A DNA stretch of 64,000 nt from Erythroxylum novogranatense (Eukaryota; Streptophyta; Magnoliopsida; Malpighiales; Erythroxylaceae). The notes beneath the pieces are model-generated. The model was not told where the DNA came from and ran no database searches. It saw only the letters and a program-made list of their open reading frames with translations. The position numbers were made by a program, and so were the translations under genes. Every line of letters begins with the position of its first letter. Position 1 is the first letter of the stretch. The stretch is from positions 52,043,783 through 52,107,782 of the forward strand of contig CM057228.1 in assembly GCA_029891385.1 (NCBI GenBank). The letters run 5' to 3'. Shown here one piece after another: positions 1 to 11,590 of this stretch.

Positions 1-1
1 G

Positions 2-346
2 AAGTATACTATAGAAAGAAGGTCTAAAGGCTATGAAGAAAAGAAGAGTTCAAATCTTCAAAAAAATGACAAGTATGACAAATGGAAAAAGAAAGCTAGC
101 CTTGTAGTCACGTGGAGTGATGATGAGGAAGCATATCAAAGCAATGATGAAAACAACCTTGCTCTTATGGCAGATAGCTTCTTGACAAGTGATGATGAGG
201 ATGAGGTAATAATCTCATATCAAGAACTTAGAGATTCTTTTACTGCTTTACAAATTGATTTTGAAGAAGCTATTAAGATAAACAAGAAATTGAGAAAGAA
301 TATAAGAGAACTAGTTGCTGAAAATAATGCTTTACATGAGACGATT
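2..346 (+). pseudogene. Sirevirus gag, 5' part of the split frame
   Basis: The frame is open from base 2. It reads a lysine-rich stretch, the gag signature VVTWSDDEEA, an acidic block (SDDEDEVIISYQEL) and a coiled-coil-prone segment ending NNALHETI. In Sireviruses this region follows the zinc knuckle, which is left of the window. The frame stops being gag at base 347, where a solo LTR begins. The residues after HETI in the visible open frame are LTR-encoded and not part of the protein. The partner piece starts at 4969 in the same phase. Confidence 0.82.
342..346. repeat. Left target-site duplication CGATT
   Basis: The five bases CGATT lie directly before TGTTGGG and recur at 4964-4968 directly after CCAACA. 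This fixes both ends of the solo LTR between them. Confidence 0.9.
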
Positions 347-3300
347 TGTTGGGCCCTGATTCGCAATAGGCATGTTTCAATTATTTTGAGGTTTAATTTG
401 ATGATTTTTAATGTGTTTGAAATTACATTGAGGATTAAGCAATTTTATTGCTTAAGTTATGATTATTAGATGAAAGGATTTGGTGAAATGAAATTTGTTG
501 ATGAATTATTATTTATGATGCATTATTCGTATTAAAAAGAATTATATGAATTGAGGATCCTATGAAGTTAGGTTATTGATATTAAAAGAGGGATTAGATT
601 TAATTAGAGCTTGCATGAATTTTAGAAATTAAATGAATAAGAAGGTTAAAGGATAATTGTTTTCATTGATGGAATTTAGAAGTCAAAATGGAATTTTGCT
701 AAATTGTTAGAATGACAATTATAAGTTGAATTGAAAGAGGAAATTAGGAAATTGAAATGTTTTTAGGGCTTAGGTAAATCAAGTGGGTTTGTAGCTTTTG
801 TCATATCATTTACATGAAGAATAATGGAAGCATTTGGCTTTGTAGGCCATTAAAGTAGCAATTAAATGAGATAAATGAGAATGAAAGGAAAATAAAATGG
901 AAGGAGGATTTAGCTAGGAGAAGCCCATGAAATCCCAGCCCATGTTTATTCTTAAGTGTTAAATTAAAAGAGAGGAAGCCCATTAAATTGCAAGTAAATG
1001 GGCTAGGTCCATAAAGTGGCAAGTAAATTAAATGAAGAAGAAATGAAAGCATGTGGGCTAGGGCCCATTTGAGTGAGTTTGTAGGAAAATTAAAAAAGGG
1101 ATGAATGAAACAAAAAAAGAAAGAAGGAAGCCCAAGCCCACAAATTGTTTTTAGTTTGAATGGAGGGAAAGTTTGAAATTGGTGAAAATAATAAGAGGGA
1201 AAGTAAGGAAGTGGGCAAAGGTCCATTAGGTCCATTAGGTTACATTTATAAGAGAAATGAAAAGAAAAAGAAATAAAACAAAAGAAAAATGCATAAGGGT
1301 GATGAGGTGGACGAAAATAAGTGGGGTGTGTGATGCCTTGTCGTTTTTGGCATAGGTGAAGTAAGAAACGGAAGAGAATTCTAGAAGCACCCAAAAACAA
1401 CATGAAAGAGAGGAGAGAAAAATGGGAGTCTTCGACCAAAGAGAAAAAGAAGGGATGATTTCGGCTATCCAAAGGGAAAGAAGAAGAAGAAAAACGTGAA
1501 GACCTTTGGAGTTCTTAGGGATTTTCGAGAAAGCCAAAGGAAAGAGGAAGAGTTGTCTTCCATTTGAGCCAAAGGAAGAAGAAAGTCGTGGGTCACTTTT
1601 CAAGGTAAGGATTTAGAAATTTTCTTAGTTTCTTGTTGTAGTTCTTCCTCTCTTGCTTAAGCATGATGATTGGAAGTTGACTGATGAAGAAAGAAGAAGA
1701 GATTAGGAAGGTTTAAAAATTCAGATTTCATGAATTAGGGTTTCGAATTTGGATTTTTTTTTCCATTTCTTGGTTAAGATGGTGAATTGAAGAGTATGGT
1801 GAAGGAAAAAGAAAAGAGGAAGAATGATAGAGACTTAATTAAAATTCCAGCATGCATATATGGCCTAGGGTTTGGGAATTTCGAATTTTTGGGTTGGTTT
1901 TGAAGGGGGTTTTAATTGGAGTAGCTTAACAAAGGTATAAGGAAAGTTAGGGTAGTGAAAATGGAAGTTTTTCCATTCTTTCCACAATTTCAGCATGTGT
2001 AATTTATGGTTTTATTGTTTAGCGTTTGCTTTTCTTGCTTGATAATGGTGATTAGAATGAGTTGAGGTGATTAGAAGAGTTGGGTTATGAAAGAATAAGA
2101 AAAGAAGAAGAGTAAATGGAAGTTGAGAGAAAAATCTGGTTTTCGTGGGTATGAAAAATTCTGGAATTTGTTTAAGTTTTTTTTGATGGGTTTAGGGTTT
2201 AAATGACTTAAGAAAGGTCTAGGTAAAGTTAGGTAAAGTTCGATGATTGTTTAAGCCAAGTTTGCCATTCCTAGAAAATTTCAGCATGAGTATTGATTGA
2301 TAATTCATGATTATTGTTAGGTTTATTCTTTCTTATTTGCTAATGATGGTTTGAGTGAAGGATTAGTGAATGAAAGAAGAAGAATTAGGAAAGTGGAAAG
2401 AAAAATCAGCATGTGTATTAGTTGTTAATTCATGGTTTTGATTGTTAGGTTTTATCTTTTCTTGCTTGATTTGAAGAATGAGTAGAAGAAAAAAATGAGT
2501 ATGAAGTTGGGGTTTGAGTTTCGGAAAATCAGAATTGTTGTGAAGGGGTTCTAAACTTAGAGATTTTCAAATCTTGATGGTTATTTAAATACGTGTTGAT
2601 GCTATTGGTTTAAGTAAAGTATGGGTAAGATGGGTTAGGAAGAGGTTTATAAAAGGGTAGCTATATATGTTCTGTTTTGGTTCTTGTTTAATGCTAGATG
2701 TTACATCATGATTGGTTTTGAGTTATTGATTGGGTTATTGAGTGAATGAATGTAGGGTAAGTGAAGTACTAAAATGGAATGTGGAGATAGTTGAAAATGG
2801 ATGTTCTTGATCATGTTCATTTGAGTGTTTAGTGTAATTAAAAGGATATGATTTGTGTTGTATGATCATATAGGGACTCAGAATTGGGTATGAGATGTTG
2901 AAGTGTGAATAGAAATGGTTCACATCACCTTGGAATGAATGACTTGTATATTTGAAGTGCTTAGTATGGAGAATTAGATGGAAATGAGGTTTGGGAAAAT
3001 TTCCAGCATTGTTCCCATTTGTTAGATTATGGTTTTTGTGAGGTTATATGAAAGAATTTGCATGTTTTCTTTTCTTTACAAAATTTCAGCCTTGAGAATT
3101 ATGGTTAATTAGCATTGTTATGCTTAATTAAGGCTCGTGGAGATTTAAGAAGGACAATGTGGTCAATCCTAAAGCTTAAGGAAAATTCAGGTGGGTAAGA
3201 TATTTATACTTCGAATTATAAGCTAAGTATTATTTTTACGAGTTTCAAAATGTTTTGATAAATGAAGAAATTTTCTGAAATTCATGATACTTGAAGGATT

Positions 3301-4963
3301 TGTCAATTATGGAGATTGATACTTCTGTGCATTTATCATTTATGAATGATTTTGATAAAATTATCATAGTGTATTGCATACTTTATTGATGACTGTTAAT
3401 GATATTTGATTTGCTATGTGAATTATGTGAAATTGTGAATGAGAATGTGCCAATATAAAAATCAAATTTTCAAAATGTGCCTTCGGGCAATTGGAATTTC
3501 CGTTTTGCTTAAGTGCTATGTGGGTTTGGTCAGGTCCGTTGTGAGTCAGTGCATTGGTCTCTACATGTTTATAGCCTTCGTCCGGCTGCCCGCTAGTGGC
3601 ATAGGAGTTCCGATCTCGGACTCCCCTCATTCACTGGTTGCAGAACATTATATGCGGAATGTGCGAGACGTCTGTTGGACCAAACCAAACCATTTGATGT
3701 GTTATGTGGTTTGTGTTGGATGCCGCGGTATCACCCGCAAACACACGCCGCAGTATAACCTGCAAACACCTACGGGTGGGGTGTGGGGTCCAACACTAAC
3801 CTACTTGACGTATTATGTGATTTTGAGTTGATTATGTGATTTTAAATTGATTATGATGTGATGCATTCATGTTTAAAGCTGGGCATGATTTGAAAAGGGT
3901 TTGAGATTTTGAGAAATGAGAAAATAAATATTTATGAATATTTTGAAATAAATGAAGATTTGGAAGTTTTAGGAAATGTTCCTGAAAGTTTATGACTGGT
4001 TTGAAAGGTTTTCAATTCCCGAATGGGAAATGTTTGAAAGTTAAAAAGACAAATTTTCACTTATTGTTTAATGTATAAATGTGTTACCCACGGAGCCGTC
4101 GAGCTCACCCCCTTTTCCCCTCCACAGGTCTTGCACGAGAAACTGGGTTTCACATCGGAAGTGAAGCAACTCTGATGCAATTGATTTTAAATGTTATGTT
4201 TGAGAATGTAATCGGGCTAAATGCCCTTTGACTCTTTGTATTGCTTTGGTTTTATGTCATTAGTAAGGCTTAGAAGTTTCAATTGTATAGTGTATGTATT
4301 TTCCTAAGTATGTATGCATTTGGAATGCATTTTGTATATGTATTCTAAGAAAGAATGTATGGAGGTATGCATGGGATTGATAAAAATAAGGATGAGATGA
4401 AATAGTTTTAAGAATTCAAATGATAGATGATTAAGATTGCGATGTGGCCCTTGAGTTGGGGATGGGCTGTGCTTTTGAGTTGGAAGATAAAAGTGTTTTT
4501 ATGAAGGGCTGTAGACTGGGAATGAAATGGAAAATTTGGCTAGATCCAATTTTAGGGGAGGCGCTGTCCAAATTTTCCTAAATTTGGGCAGAAACTCCAT
4601 TTGGCGTTTAGACCCTCTTAATGAGGGAATTAGCTTTGGAGGTATTTCTTAAGATGTGTAGAACTTGTTAAGATTTTTTCCAGCGAGGTATGGTGCGTCC
4701 AAATCGGAGTTAGGAATAAAAAAATTATGAGGGTCGGAAATTGATAAAGTACTATTCCTTTGGTCATTTTGCAATTTCGCTTATAACTTTTGCATTTGAC
4801 CTCCGTTTTACCCGAAATTCGAATGTGTTTGAGTTTGAATAAAGGAAAAGAGAATAGAAGTTTATGAGGAAAAAAAAATACACCGGTTTTGGAATGTCTA
4901 AGGTTTCTAGCGTTTATGAGGAAATCTTTATGAGTAGTTGGATTTCGGAAGCGGGATCCAACA
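347..4963 (+). mobile_element. Solo LTR, 4617 bp, family B (probably Gypsy)
   Basis: It begins TGTTGGGCCC, ends GGATCCAACA and is flanked by the TSD CGATT. There is no internal region, primer site or polypurine tract, so it is a solo LTR left by recombination. It resembles the LTRs at 57623 and 59453: same start, a leader ending CAAGGTAAG at 1601, a block with the words GGCTGCCCGCTAGTGGC near 3585, and a conserved pyrimidine tract with AG acceptor at 4126. The tail near 4750-4830 carries a CTTATAACTTTTGCATTTGACCTCCG-like segment also seen in Tekay-like LTRs. A purine-biased + strand gives long spurious minus frames (for example 810-1472). The superfamily is inferred. Confidence 0.88.
1605..4127 (+). 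other. Putative intron inside solo LTR B
   Basis: A strong donor context (CAAG|GTAAGG at 1605) follows the leader, and a pyrimidine tract with acceptor (CCCCTCCACAG, AG at 4126-4127) lies 2.5 kb downstream. Related LTRs in the window have the same pair at matching places (58124/59078). Splicing is inferred from motif and position only. Confidence 0.4.
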
Positions 4964-4968
4964 CGATT
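4964..4968. repeat. Right target-site duplication CGATT
   Basis: Partner of the copy at 342-346. The gag frame resumes immediately after it at 4969. Confidence 0.9.
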
Positions 4969-5483
4969 GATGATTTAGATTGTCCTAAGGAAGATCATTC
5001 TGCATGTCTTGCTGGAAAAGAAAGTCTTACTTGTGAGCTTGATAGACTTAGAAAGGAATTTTTTTATGTGGTTGAAAAATTTGCTGGTGGGAATGAAAAG
5101 TTTGAAAAGATGTTATCTTTACAAAGATATTCAATTTCTAAACATGGTTTAGGATATGATCCATTTGATAGAGATTGTTCTTTGATTTCTAAATTTACTA
5201 AAGATGACAAAGTTGCTAAATGTGCTAGATGCTTAAAAGATGGTCATATAGAAATTGCATGCAAAAGTATTAGAAGATGTGTTAAGGTTAATAAAATCTG
5301 GGTGGTAAAAGGTACAACACCTTCTAATGTGGTTTATATGACTAACCAAAATGGACCCAAGATGGCTTGGGTACCAATGAGAAGAAAGGATGTTTTAGCT
5401 GTAGGTACAAGCAAGGAATGAAAATCAACCAAGCACATGGTACATTAATAGTGGATGTCGACTAATTGGTGACTTATCTAGTA
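4969..5483 (+). pseudogene. Sirevirus gag C-terminus and start of protease
   Basis: Read from GAT at 4969, it continues the frame that stopped at 346: DDLDCPKEDHSACLAGKE, a charged coiled segment, a lone C-x2-C-x4-H-x4-C-like motif (CARCLKDGHIEIAC), then NQNGPKMAWVP. A stop follows at 5419. In another frame the aspartic protease start can be read near 5450 (TWYINSG), so a frameshift separates gag from protease. The protease ends at about 5483, where palindromic repeats begin. The open frame that starts upstream at 4864 has LTR-derived residues at its start and is not the real gene start. Confidence 0.8.
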
Positions 5484-5640
5484 ACAAGTCGACTTACGTG
5501 AGAATAAGTCGACCTATGATATACACAGCACTATGGAAATGAAGAAATTTCAGGATAAGTCGACTTATACAAATCGACAAGTCGACTTATGAGGGTCGAT
5601 AAGTCGACTTATGGAGGTAAAACAAGTTGACTTATGTTTA
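5484..5640 (+). repeat. Internal palindrome array, core AAGTCGACTTA
   Basis: Five GTCGAC-centred units and one GTTGAC variant occur here at irregular spacing. The best matches read ATAAGTCGACTTAT, a perfect 14-base palindrome. The same unit is repeated about ten times in the 3' LTR at 6530-6840. This array sits where pol would normally continue. Confidence 0.85.
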
Positions 5641-6282
5641 CACGAGTTCCATTGTTGGATTGTTATGTTATGTAATAACTTTGCATTTTCTTTTTGTTTG
5701 CTTATGAATTGCCAGTCGAATATAAGTTATCTGGGTCTTTTTTTTTAATTCTCTTTTTCACAAAATCTCCGAAAACATATTCTCTTCTACTTTTGAGATT
5801 TATTCACGATGATGTTTCTCCACCATGATGGTTTTTGTATCTAGCCAAGACCAACATTTCATATTATTTGTATTTGCTTTCTACTTGAGACTATATTTGT
5901 TTGATGACTTGCTTCTCTATTTAATGTGATTGCGATATTTCATCTATTGTTGGTTTGTATTAGTTGTTTTGATTATGACAAAAAGGGGGAGAAAAATGAG
6001 AAATTGGATATTCTTCAGTTACTTGATTAAGGGGGAGTATGTATGTTAAATTGAAAAATGGGAAATTGGATATTCTGTAGTTACTTGATTAAGGGGGAGT
6101 ATGCTTATTAAATTGTCCTTGATGAATTTGATCTTACAAGGTTATTAAATTCAATGATTTATATGATTGAGGGGGAGAATTCTAACCAAAATTACAAGGC
6201 ATAAAAACCTTGATCAATATTTCTTTGTTCTCATTTCTTAAACAATTTCTAAGTGTTTTGTCATTATCAAAAAGGGGGAGAT
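5641..6282 (+). other. Sirevirus 3' untranslated region with five polypurine tracts
   Basis: Tracts reading (A)AGGGGGAG or GAGGGGGAG lie near 5980, 6030, 6090, 6170 and 6270. The last one abuts the LTR start and should be the working primer for plus-strand DNA. The segment carrying the second and third tracts is a tandem duplication of about 60 bp (GAAATTGGATATTCT ... TTACTTGATTAAGGGGGAG). No coding signal is seen. Confidence 0.8.
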
Positions 6283-6529
6283 TGTTGGACCAATGGTGGT
6301 TGACAAATTAAATCCCACTTATGTTTTGATAATAATAAAATGTATAGAATTGGTTAAGAAATTGTTTAAGGTATTTTGGGATTGATATTCAATGAAAGAA
6401 TTGTACAAATCAAGATGGGCAAGTGTTTAATCATTGAAGAATCAAGATGGGAGTTTCCTTATAAGTGAAAATGGCATAAATCATGAGGATTATAGAAGAT
6501 TTGGTTGGATGTTACCGTTGAAGGCAACA

Positions 6530-6840
6530 TAAGTCGAGTTGCACAGCATAAGTCGACTTATACATCAAGATCCGAACAGCATAAGTCGACTAGTACGTCA
6601 TAAGTCGACTAATATATGAAGATCTGTCAGGTTGAGACAACACAAGTCGACTAATCATACATAAGTCGACTTATCGAGGACCACAAGTCGACTTACACTT
6701 CACAAGTCGACTTATAGAAGAGCGGAGATGCAATTTTGCGTAAAATGTTGTCACAAGTCGACTTATACAACTCGACAAGTCGACTTATGGTCACAAGTCG
6801 ACTTATACAACTCAACAAGTTGACTTATGGATGCAACAAA
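6530..6840 (+). repeat. LTR palindrome array, core AAGTCGACTTA
   Basis: About ten GTCGAC-centred units plus degenerate ones, mostly CACAAGTCGACTTA or CATAAGTCGACTTA, spaced roughly 20-45 bp, lie upstream of the LTR TATA box. The position suggests a regulatory or structural role in U3, which is inference. Confidence 0.88.
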
Positions 6841-6948
6841 TCAATTCCAACGGTCCAATTAGCCACAAATGGAAGGGAGACTATCAAGGAACGGTAATAT
6901 TAATCAAGCAACGGCTAGAATGAGCTCCAACAACTATATTTCTTCAAG

Positions 6949-6956
6949 TATAAATA
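6949..6956 (+). promoter_or_regulatory. TATA box of the Sirevirus LTR
   Basis: TATAAATA lies just downstream of the palindrome array, in the place expected for the U3 core promoter. Confidence 0.6.
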
Positions 6957-7119
6957 GAGGATGATGGAAGAAGAGAATAAACAAGTTCGATAAGCGAAAA
7001 ATACTCTTCTATTTCTCCAAAGTTGCTCATTATTGCTCTTATCTTGTTACATCATTGTATTGGCTTTGTTCTTCAATTTTTATCATATTTCTCTTACAAT
7101 TTGAGTGATTATTGAAAGG

Positions 7120-7300
7120 TCACGTGTGAGGTAGCTTGAGCCGGAAATCCAGTGGTGTTGGTGGGATTTGTGCCGGAAGACAAATCATTTGTAAAGGTAG
7201 CTTGAGCCGGAAATCAAGTGGTGTTGGTAGGATTTGTGCCGGAAGACAAATCAAGTGTAAAGGTAGCTTGAGCCGGAAATCAGCGATATTGTAAGAGTTC
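7120..7300 (+). repeat. Tandem repeat of about 65 bp in LTR
   Basis: Two full copies and a partial third of a unit containing GGTAGCTTGAGCCGGAAATC and GGATTTGTGCCGGAAGACAA. Confidence 0.85.
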
Positions 7301-7539
7301 ACACTGAACTACAAAGTGTGTAATAAAGTGGTTTGCAAAATCCTAAGTGGGAGCTTAGGTAGAGGACGTAGGTTTTAGCACCGAACCTCTATAAAAACAG
7401 TGTTTGCTCTTCTTCCCTACTCTTTACGTTTAGATTTGATTAAATTGTTTTTGTGTGAATTAACTTCTAATTTTATTGTAGAAAATTACAAAAAGCTTAA
7501 AGAGCTATTCAACCCCCCCCCCCTTCTAGATCGCTAACA

Positions 7540-10500
7540 TAGTGCACCTTTGGCTCTTATACACTTTTTGAGCTCTAGGTTCTTGTTCACATTCTGAGCT
7601 TTAAGCTCTTTTCGGTGGCTCCTCCAGTCACAACTGCCATTATCTTTCATGCATTCATGTAGTGAAATGCATCAATCACATATGATCACTTATTCACTTT
7701 CACGTATCATTGGACCTTAATTAGTCTAGTGAAGCGTTTAGTTCATCACATTCACATACAATTAACACGTCAATATTGCATTCAAGCATCAGAAACCTTG
7801 GACCTTCATTGTTCAAAATCACACAATCAATTCACTTCTCATTCATAATCACTCAAGTCATAACATATACGAAACAAACAATAAGATAAGACCATCTAGG
7901 TCTACTCACAGTACGTTCCAGATTAACATTTGCTTCCAAATTTTAGAAATGTTTGAATGCAAACGTTAATCTTGCACAACCAATTTATGCAATACACATG
8001 TTGCACACACATTAATAATAGCACAATTATAAGCATTCATTTATGCAAACGTGTGTATATGGATTATGTACAATGCATGCTCAATGACAATCTTGGGTAC
8101 TTTATCAACTTCATATCTTAAGCTCATTTTCATTTCCTAAATCAATCACTTATCATTTCTTTTTTAGCATTACTTGCTTTTATTATCAAATTCTCATTCA
8201 CTTAAACTAGATAAACCTTAATCCTCTTCTTTGAATCACAACCTCAATCAAGTGAATAACTTTATTCCCAAACAAACTCATACCGTTGGTACTTTGATGT
8301 CAATTATTAATTTATTAATTTACCAAAATATTCACGTTTGTGAATAGTGAAAAGGAGAAATAGAGTATATACTATTAACTTTCCATTCTAATCCCACTAA
8401 AAGCACGACATCATTTCACTATATGATTTTCTTTTGAAAACAGAGTGTGTGTATATATATATATAAACTTTTCATGATTTTTTACACTCTCCCTATACAC
8501 ATTTTCAATGATTTTTCTAACTCCAAAAATTATTTCAACACCATCGTATAACATATTAGCCATCAAATCCGAAAAAATCAACACATACGACATACCCACA
8601 ATTTCCTTTTAGCAATCATGTATATCACTATTGTATAACCATTTAACAGTGAGCTAACGTGAGGCATGCTACATCTAATATAGAAATAAAAAAACCAGAA
8701 AAGCTTACTTATTTAAAGCTTTAATATTTTCAAAATCACGTGAACCCTAATTCTTTATGCAACCACATATGTCATTGTAGAGGTTGGTAGGTTTCGGTTC
8801 TCTTTAGGGCAAATGAAAGAAATAACAAAGTAGGAGTGGTAGTGGATAGAAGAAAACAATGCTTTACTCTAGTGGAGATTTGATGAGAAACACTATATTA
8901 AAGAAAAACTAGAGAAAGAAGCTTTAAGAAAGATGAAAACAAGAACAATAACTTGTCTTTCTAGGTTAAGAAAACTTAACTTTAAAAGTTGGACACTTGT
9001 CCACTTCTTAGCCTCTTATCCAATTCCTCAAACTAACTAGTTCTATTTGAACTAGTACTATTAACTCCCATCTTTTCATTTCAATTATCTCTAAATTTTC
9101 CAGAACTTCAGGTCTATTTTTCCATAATCAATTCAATAATGCTAACTAAGTAATTTGGTAGTACGTTCTTCTAGAAAAATGTTCCCTAAACAATTTCAGA
9201 CTGTTCTTATTTTATTATAAAATAGTACATTATACTGAACTTCTATCCAAAATTTGAAAGTCTTAGAGACTAAATCAAAATTCTACTTCTTCATATAATT
9301 TATAGTCTTATTTCTCTTGTTTACTCCAAATTAAAAATAATCTCATTTGGAACCCTATAGATCTAAATATATTCAAAATACCAAAGTATGTTCAATAAAA
9401 TATTCCAATTCATACTATTCCAACAGATTCCCTCAATTTCATTCAATCAATCTTTTTCAAATCAATTCAGAATGCTTCCAATTTTTGTGTAGAGATAGAA
9501 TAATGTATTAGGAATCTATTGGCTTAAGAATCAAGTCATTTGGAGATCTATAGAAGGAGTTATTGTAGAAAGAAGCAAGACTGCTCATCTTGCAACTTCT
9601 CTCAGATGCAGAAATCATTAGGGAGCACTGTAGCATGAAGTGACAAATAAAGTTGAAAGTGTCACCTAATTGACACTCACGAGCATGAGAGTGAGAGTTC
9701 ACAGGCACGAGTAACTAATGGGTGTGAGTATAAGAAGTCACTGGCGTTAGAGATATAGAAAAAAATTGGGTTGAACTATTTAAGAGTACACTCACTCCAC
9801 CCGTCCCACTTTTTACATTCCATGTCCCTCAATTTATTTCATATGGCTATGATTTTTGGTGTAGAGGTAGAGCAATGTCTTATGAGTCCAATAGTTCATG
9901 TCTCATGTCATTTGGAGGTCGGACAAAGATGATATAGCCAAGAAAACCAAAGGATGTTCATTAGCCTCTTAGCACTCGAATGCACGATCGTGATTTTCAC
10001 CTTTAAACCTCCAAAGTAATGATTGTTCACATGCATGATTCGAATCTCCTATAAAAATCACAAAGTTGTGATCATACATATGCACGATTGCGACTTTCCC
10101 CTAAAAAATTGCTAAGTCGCGATCGTGCTTATCACGCATCCCTTCTTCAAACCTCCATAACTTTTGATCTAGAACTCCAAAAATTTCAAACTTTATATAA
10201 ATAGAAAGATAAAAGAAAGATCTATAACTTCCATGAAAATTTTGTCAAAATCTTCCTAGATCAATATAGTTTGATCAAGGAAGTTTCAAATCAATGCTAA
10301 CTTTTCTAACTTCTCTTCTTCATTCACTGCTGCTTCTTCTTCCACTAAATCCTACACCACATTTTTCATTTTTACTTTTTCTGCTCTATGTCCATTCAAC
10401 TCATTCACCACAAATTCATAATACCCCTAAATATGCAAGTTTACTTAAAAATCTCAAAATCCTCAAAAACAGATATCAGTTATGCAACTCTTTATATTCT

Positions 10501-11092
10501 GTATTTCACATTCTCTACTTTCCAATCTTTTTATGCATTCTATATTTTTTTCACAACGTTCACTTTAAACAATCTTCTCATCTCTTAACATCATCATACA
10601 CCTGTTCCTTAACTCTAAAATTCATTTTTTTATCCATCTCTAATTTGTCTCTAAATTTCACAATTATTCTCTCAAAAATTTCTGAAGTCAACTTCCAAAT
10701 TTTCTTCAATATCATTTCACTCATTTCTATTTTCCATACATCAAATTACTTGCTAATTGGCATTTTTCCGATTACAATAATATCCCACAATTTTCAAACA
10801 TTATTCCAATAATTTACTAATATTTAAAAATTAACAATTACATTTACAAATTAAATTTCCAGTGCAATAGATTCACAATTCTCAACAATATCACATCACA
10901 ATTCAATTATACTTGGAATGCCAATGAGTGCATGTACAGTCATTTTAAATGTGTGCACAATATCTAAATTTACGTGTATATATGCTAACAATATGCATGA
11001 GTATGAAAAATGTAAATTTTTTAATCTGTTATTGATCTCACATATACCTTACTTTCGGGTTCTAACTCTTAATATGGGGACGAGATGCTACA
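7540..11092 (-). mobile_element. Tekay-like LTR fragment, cut by the Sirevirus
   Basis: On the minus strand the LTR starts TGTAGCATCTCG at 11092 and runs down to 7540, where the Sirevirus interrupts it. Homology with the coding Tekay LTRs is visible at both ends: the GAGCTTTAAGCTC hairpin block at 7590-7625 matches 47600-47670, and the segment at 10875-10950 matches 49500-49560. A palindrome cassette with GCACGATCGTG-type units lies at 9955-10135, flanked by a CATAACTTTTGAT module at 10148. The open frame at 10294-10812 is antisense to the LTR and pyrimidine-rich, so it is not coding. The right flank TTTAT (11093) would be the TSD. Confidence 0.75.
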
Positions 11093-11590
11093 TTTATGAT
11101 TACATATAAGATATTTATTAAATAGGAATCAATATGAAATATTGAATCTTGTTTGGGCATAATTGACAATTAGTTAGAATTATTTGTAATTATAATCAAA
11201 TTTTACTTGAAATTATAATTTGATTTTAATTAAATTACTAAAATATCAAAAACTTTTTATAAATGAACTTAAGCTCTAATAGAGCTAACACTTCTTGTTT
11301 AACCCTCTCTGTAATAGTTACAAAGTTCTCTCAACTTATTTTGTAGGTACTATTAAAGGTTGGACACTTATGCGGCTGCGGTGGTTGTGATGAATCGATT
11401 TTGGAAATAGTTCGAAGGATACGACAAGAATTAGAATAAGGTATGAATTAAGATTTATGTTTTATTATGATTTAATTGTTAATCATTTTATAAAATTAAA
11501 GTGATCTTGGTTTTTGGAAAATCAAATACAAAAAAGTTTCGTAATTATTTCACTATGGTGGGGATATGATTTTATCCCAATTTTCCAATA
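11093..11590 (-). mobile_element. Copia-like LTR fragment, family C
   Basis: The reverse complement resembles the + strand copy at 28296-28860. Shared segments include the text around CAATTATGCCCAAA, CTTATTTATTAAATATCTTAT-like sequence and TTTTCCAAAAATCAAGAT-like sequence. The Tekay-like LTR at 7540-11092 inserted into it. The exact left end in minus sense is unclear. Confidence 0.55.

Larger units (their letters stand above)
1..7539 (+). mobile_element. Sirevirus-like Copia retrotransposon, pol-deleted and nested
   Basis: In order this holds the C-terminal half of gag, the first residues of the protease, a palindrome array, five polypurine tracts and a 3' LTR. Integrase, reverse transcriptase and RNase H are absent, so the copy is not autonomous. 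The Sirevirus assignment rests on the gag text (VVTWSDDEEA, then an acidic coiled segment, then NQNGPKMAWVP), on the multiple AAGGGGGAG tracts before the LTR and on the palindrome-rich LTR; repeated tracts and palindromes are traits I recall for this genus. The 5' LTR lies left of the window. A 4617 bp solo LTR of another family interrupts gag. The 3' LTR abuts a Tekay-like LTR fragment at 7540, so this element inserted into that LTR. The TSD would start TAGTG at 7540, but its partner is outside the window. Confidence 0.8.
6283..7539 (+). mobile_element. 3' LTR of the Sirevirus, 1257 bp
   Basis: It starts TGTTGGACC directly after the last polypurine tract and ends CGCTAACA. It holds the palindrome array (6530-6840), a TATA box (6949-6956), a roughly 65 bp tandem repeat (7120-7300) and a run of eleven C at about 7513. 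Confidence 0.85.

Noticed and set aside
810..1603. Long minus-strand frames of 220 and 122 codons
   Set aside because: They lie antisense to the solo LTR, whose + strand is purine-rich and C-poor. Composition is Phe, Ser, Leu and His-rich with no domain, and the two frames overlap each other.
3364..3831. Overlapping 88- and 130-codon frames on opposite strands
   Set aside because: Both fall inside the solo LTR in the locally GC-richer block; no known domain and no conservation of the frame in the related LTR at 58650-58830.
10294..10812. 172-codon + strand frame with hydrophobic composition
   Set aside because: Antisense to the Tekay-like LTR fragment and pyrimidine-rich; the pattern is compositional.
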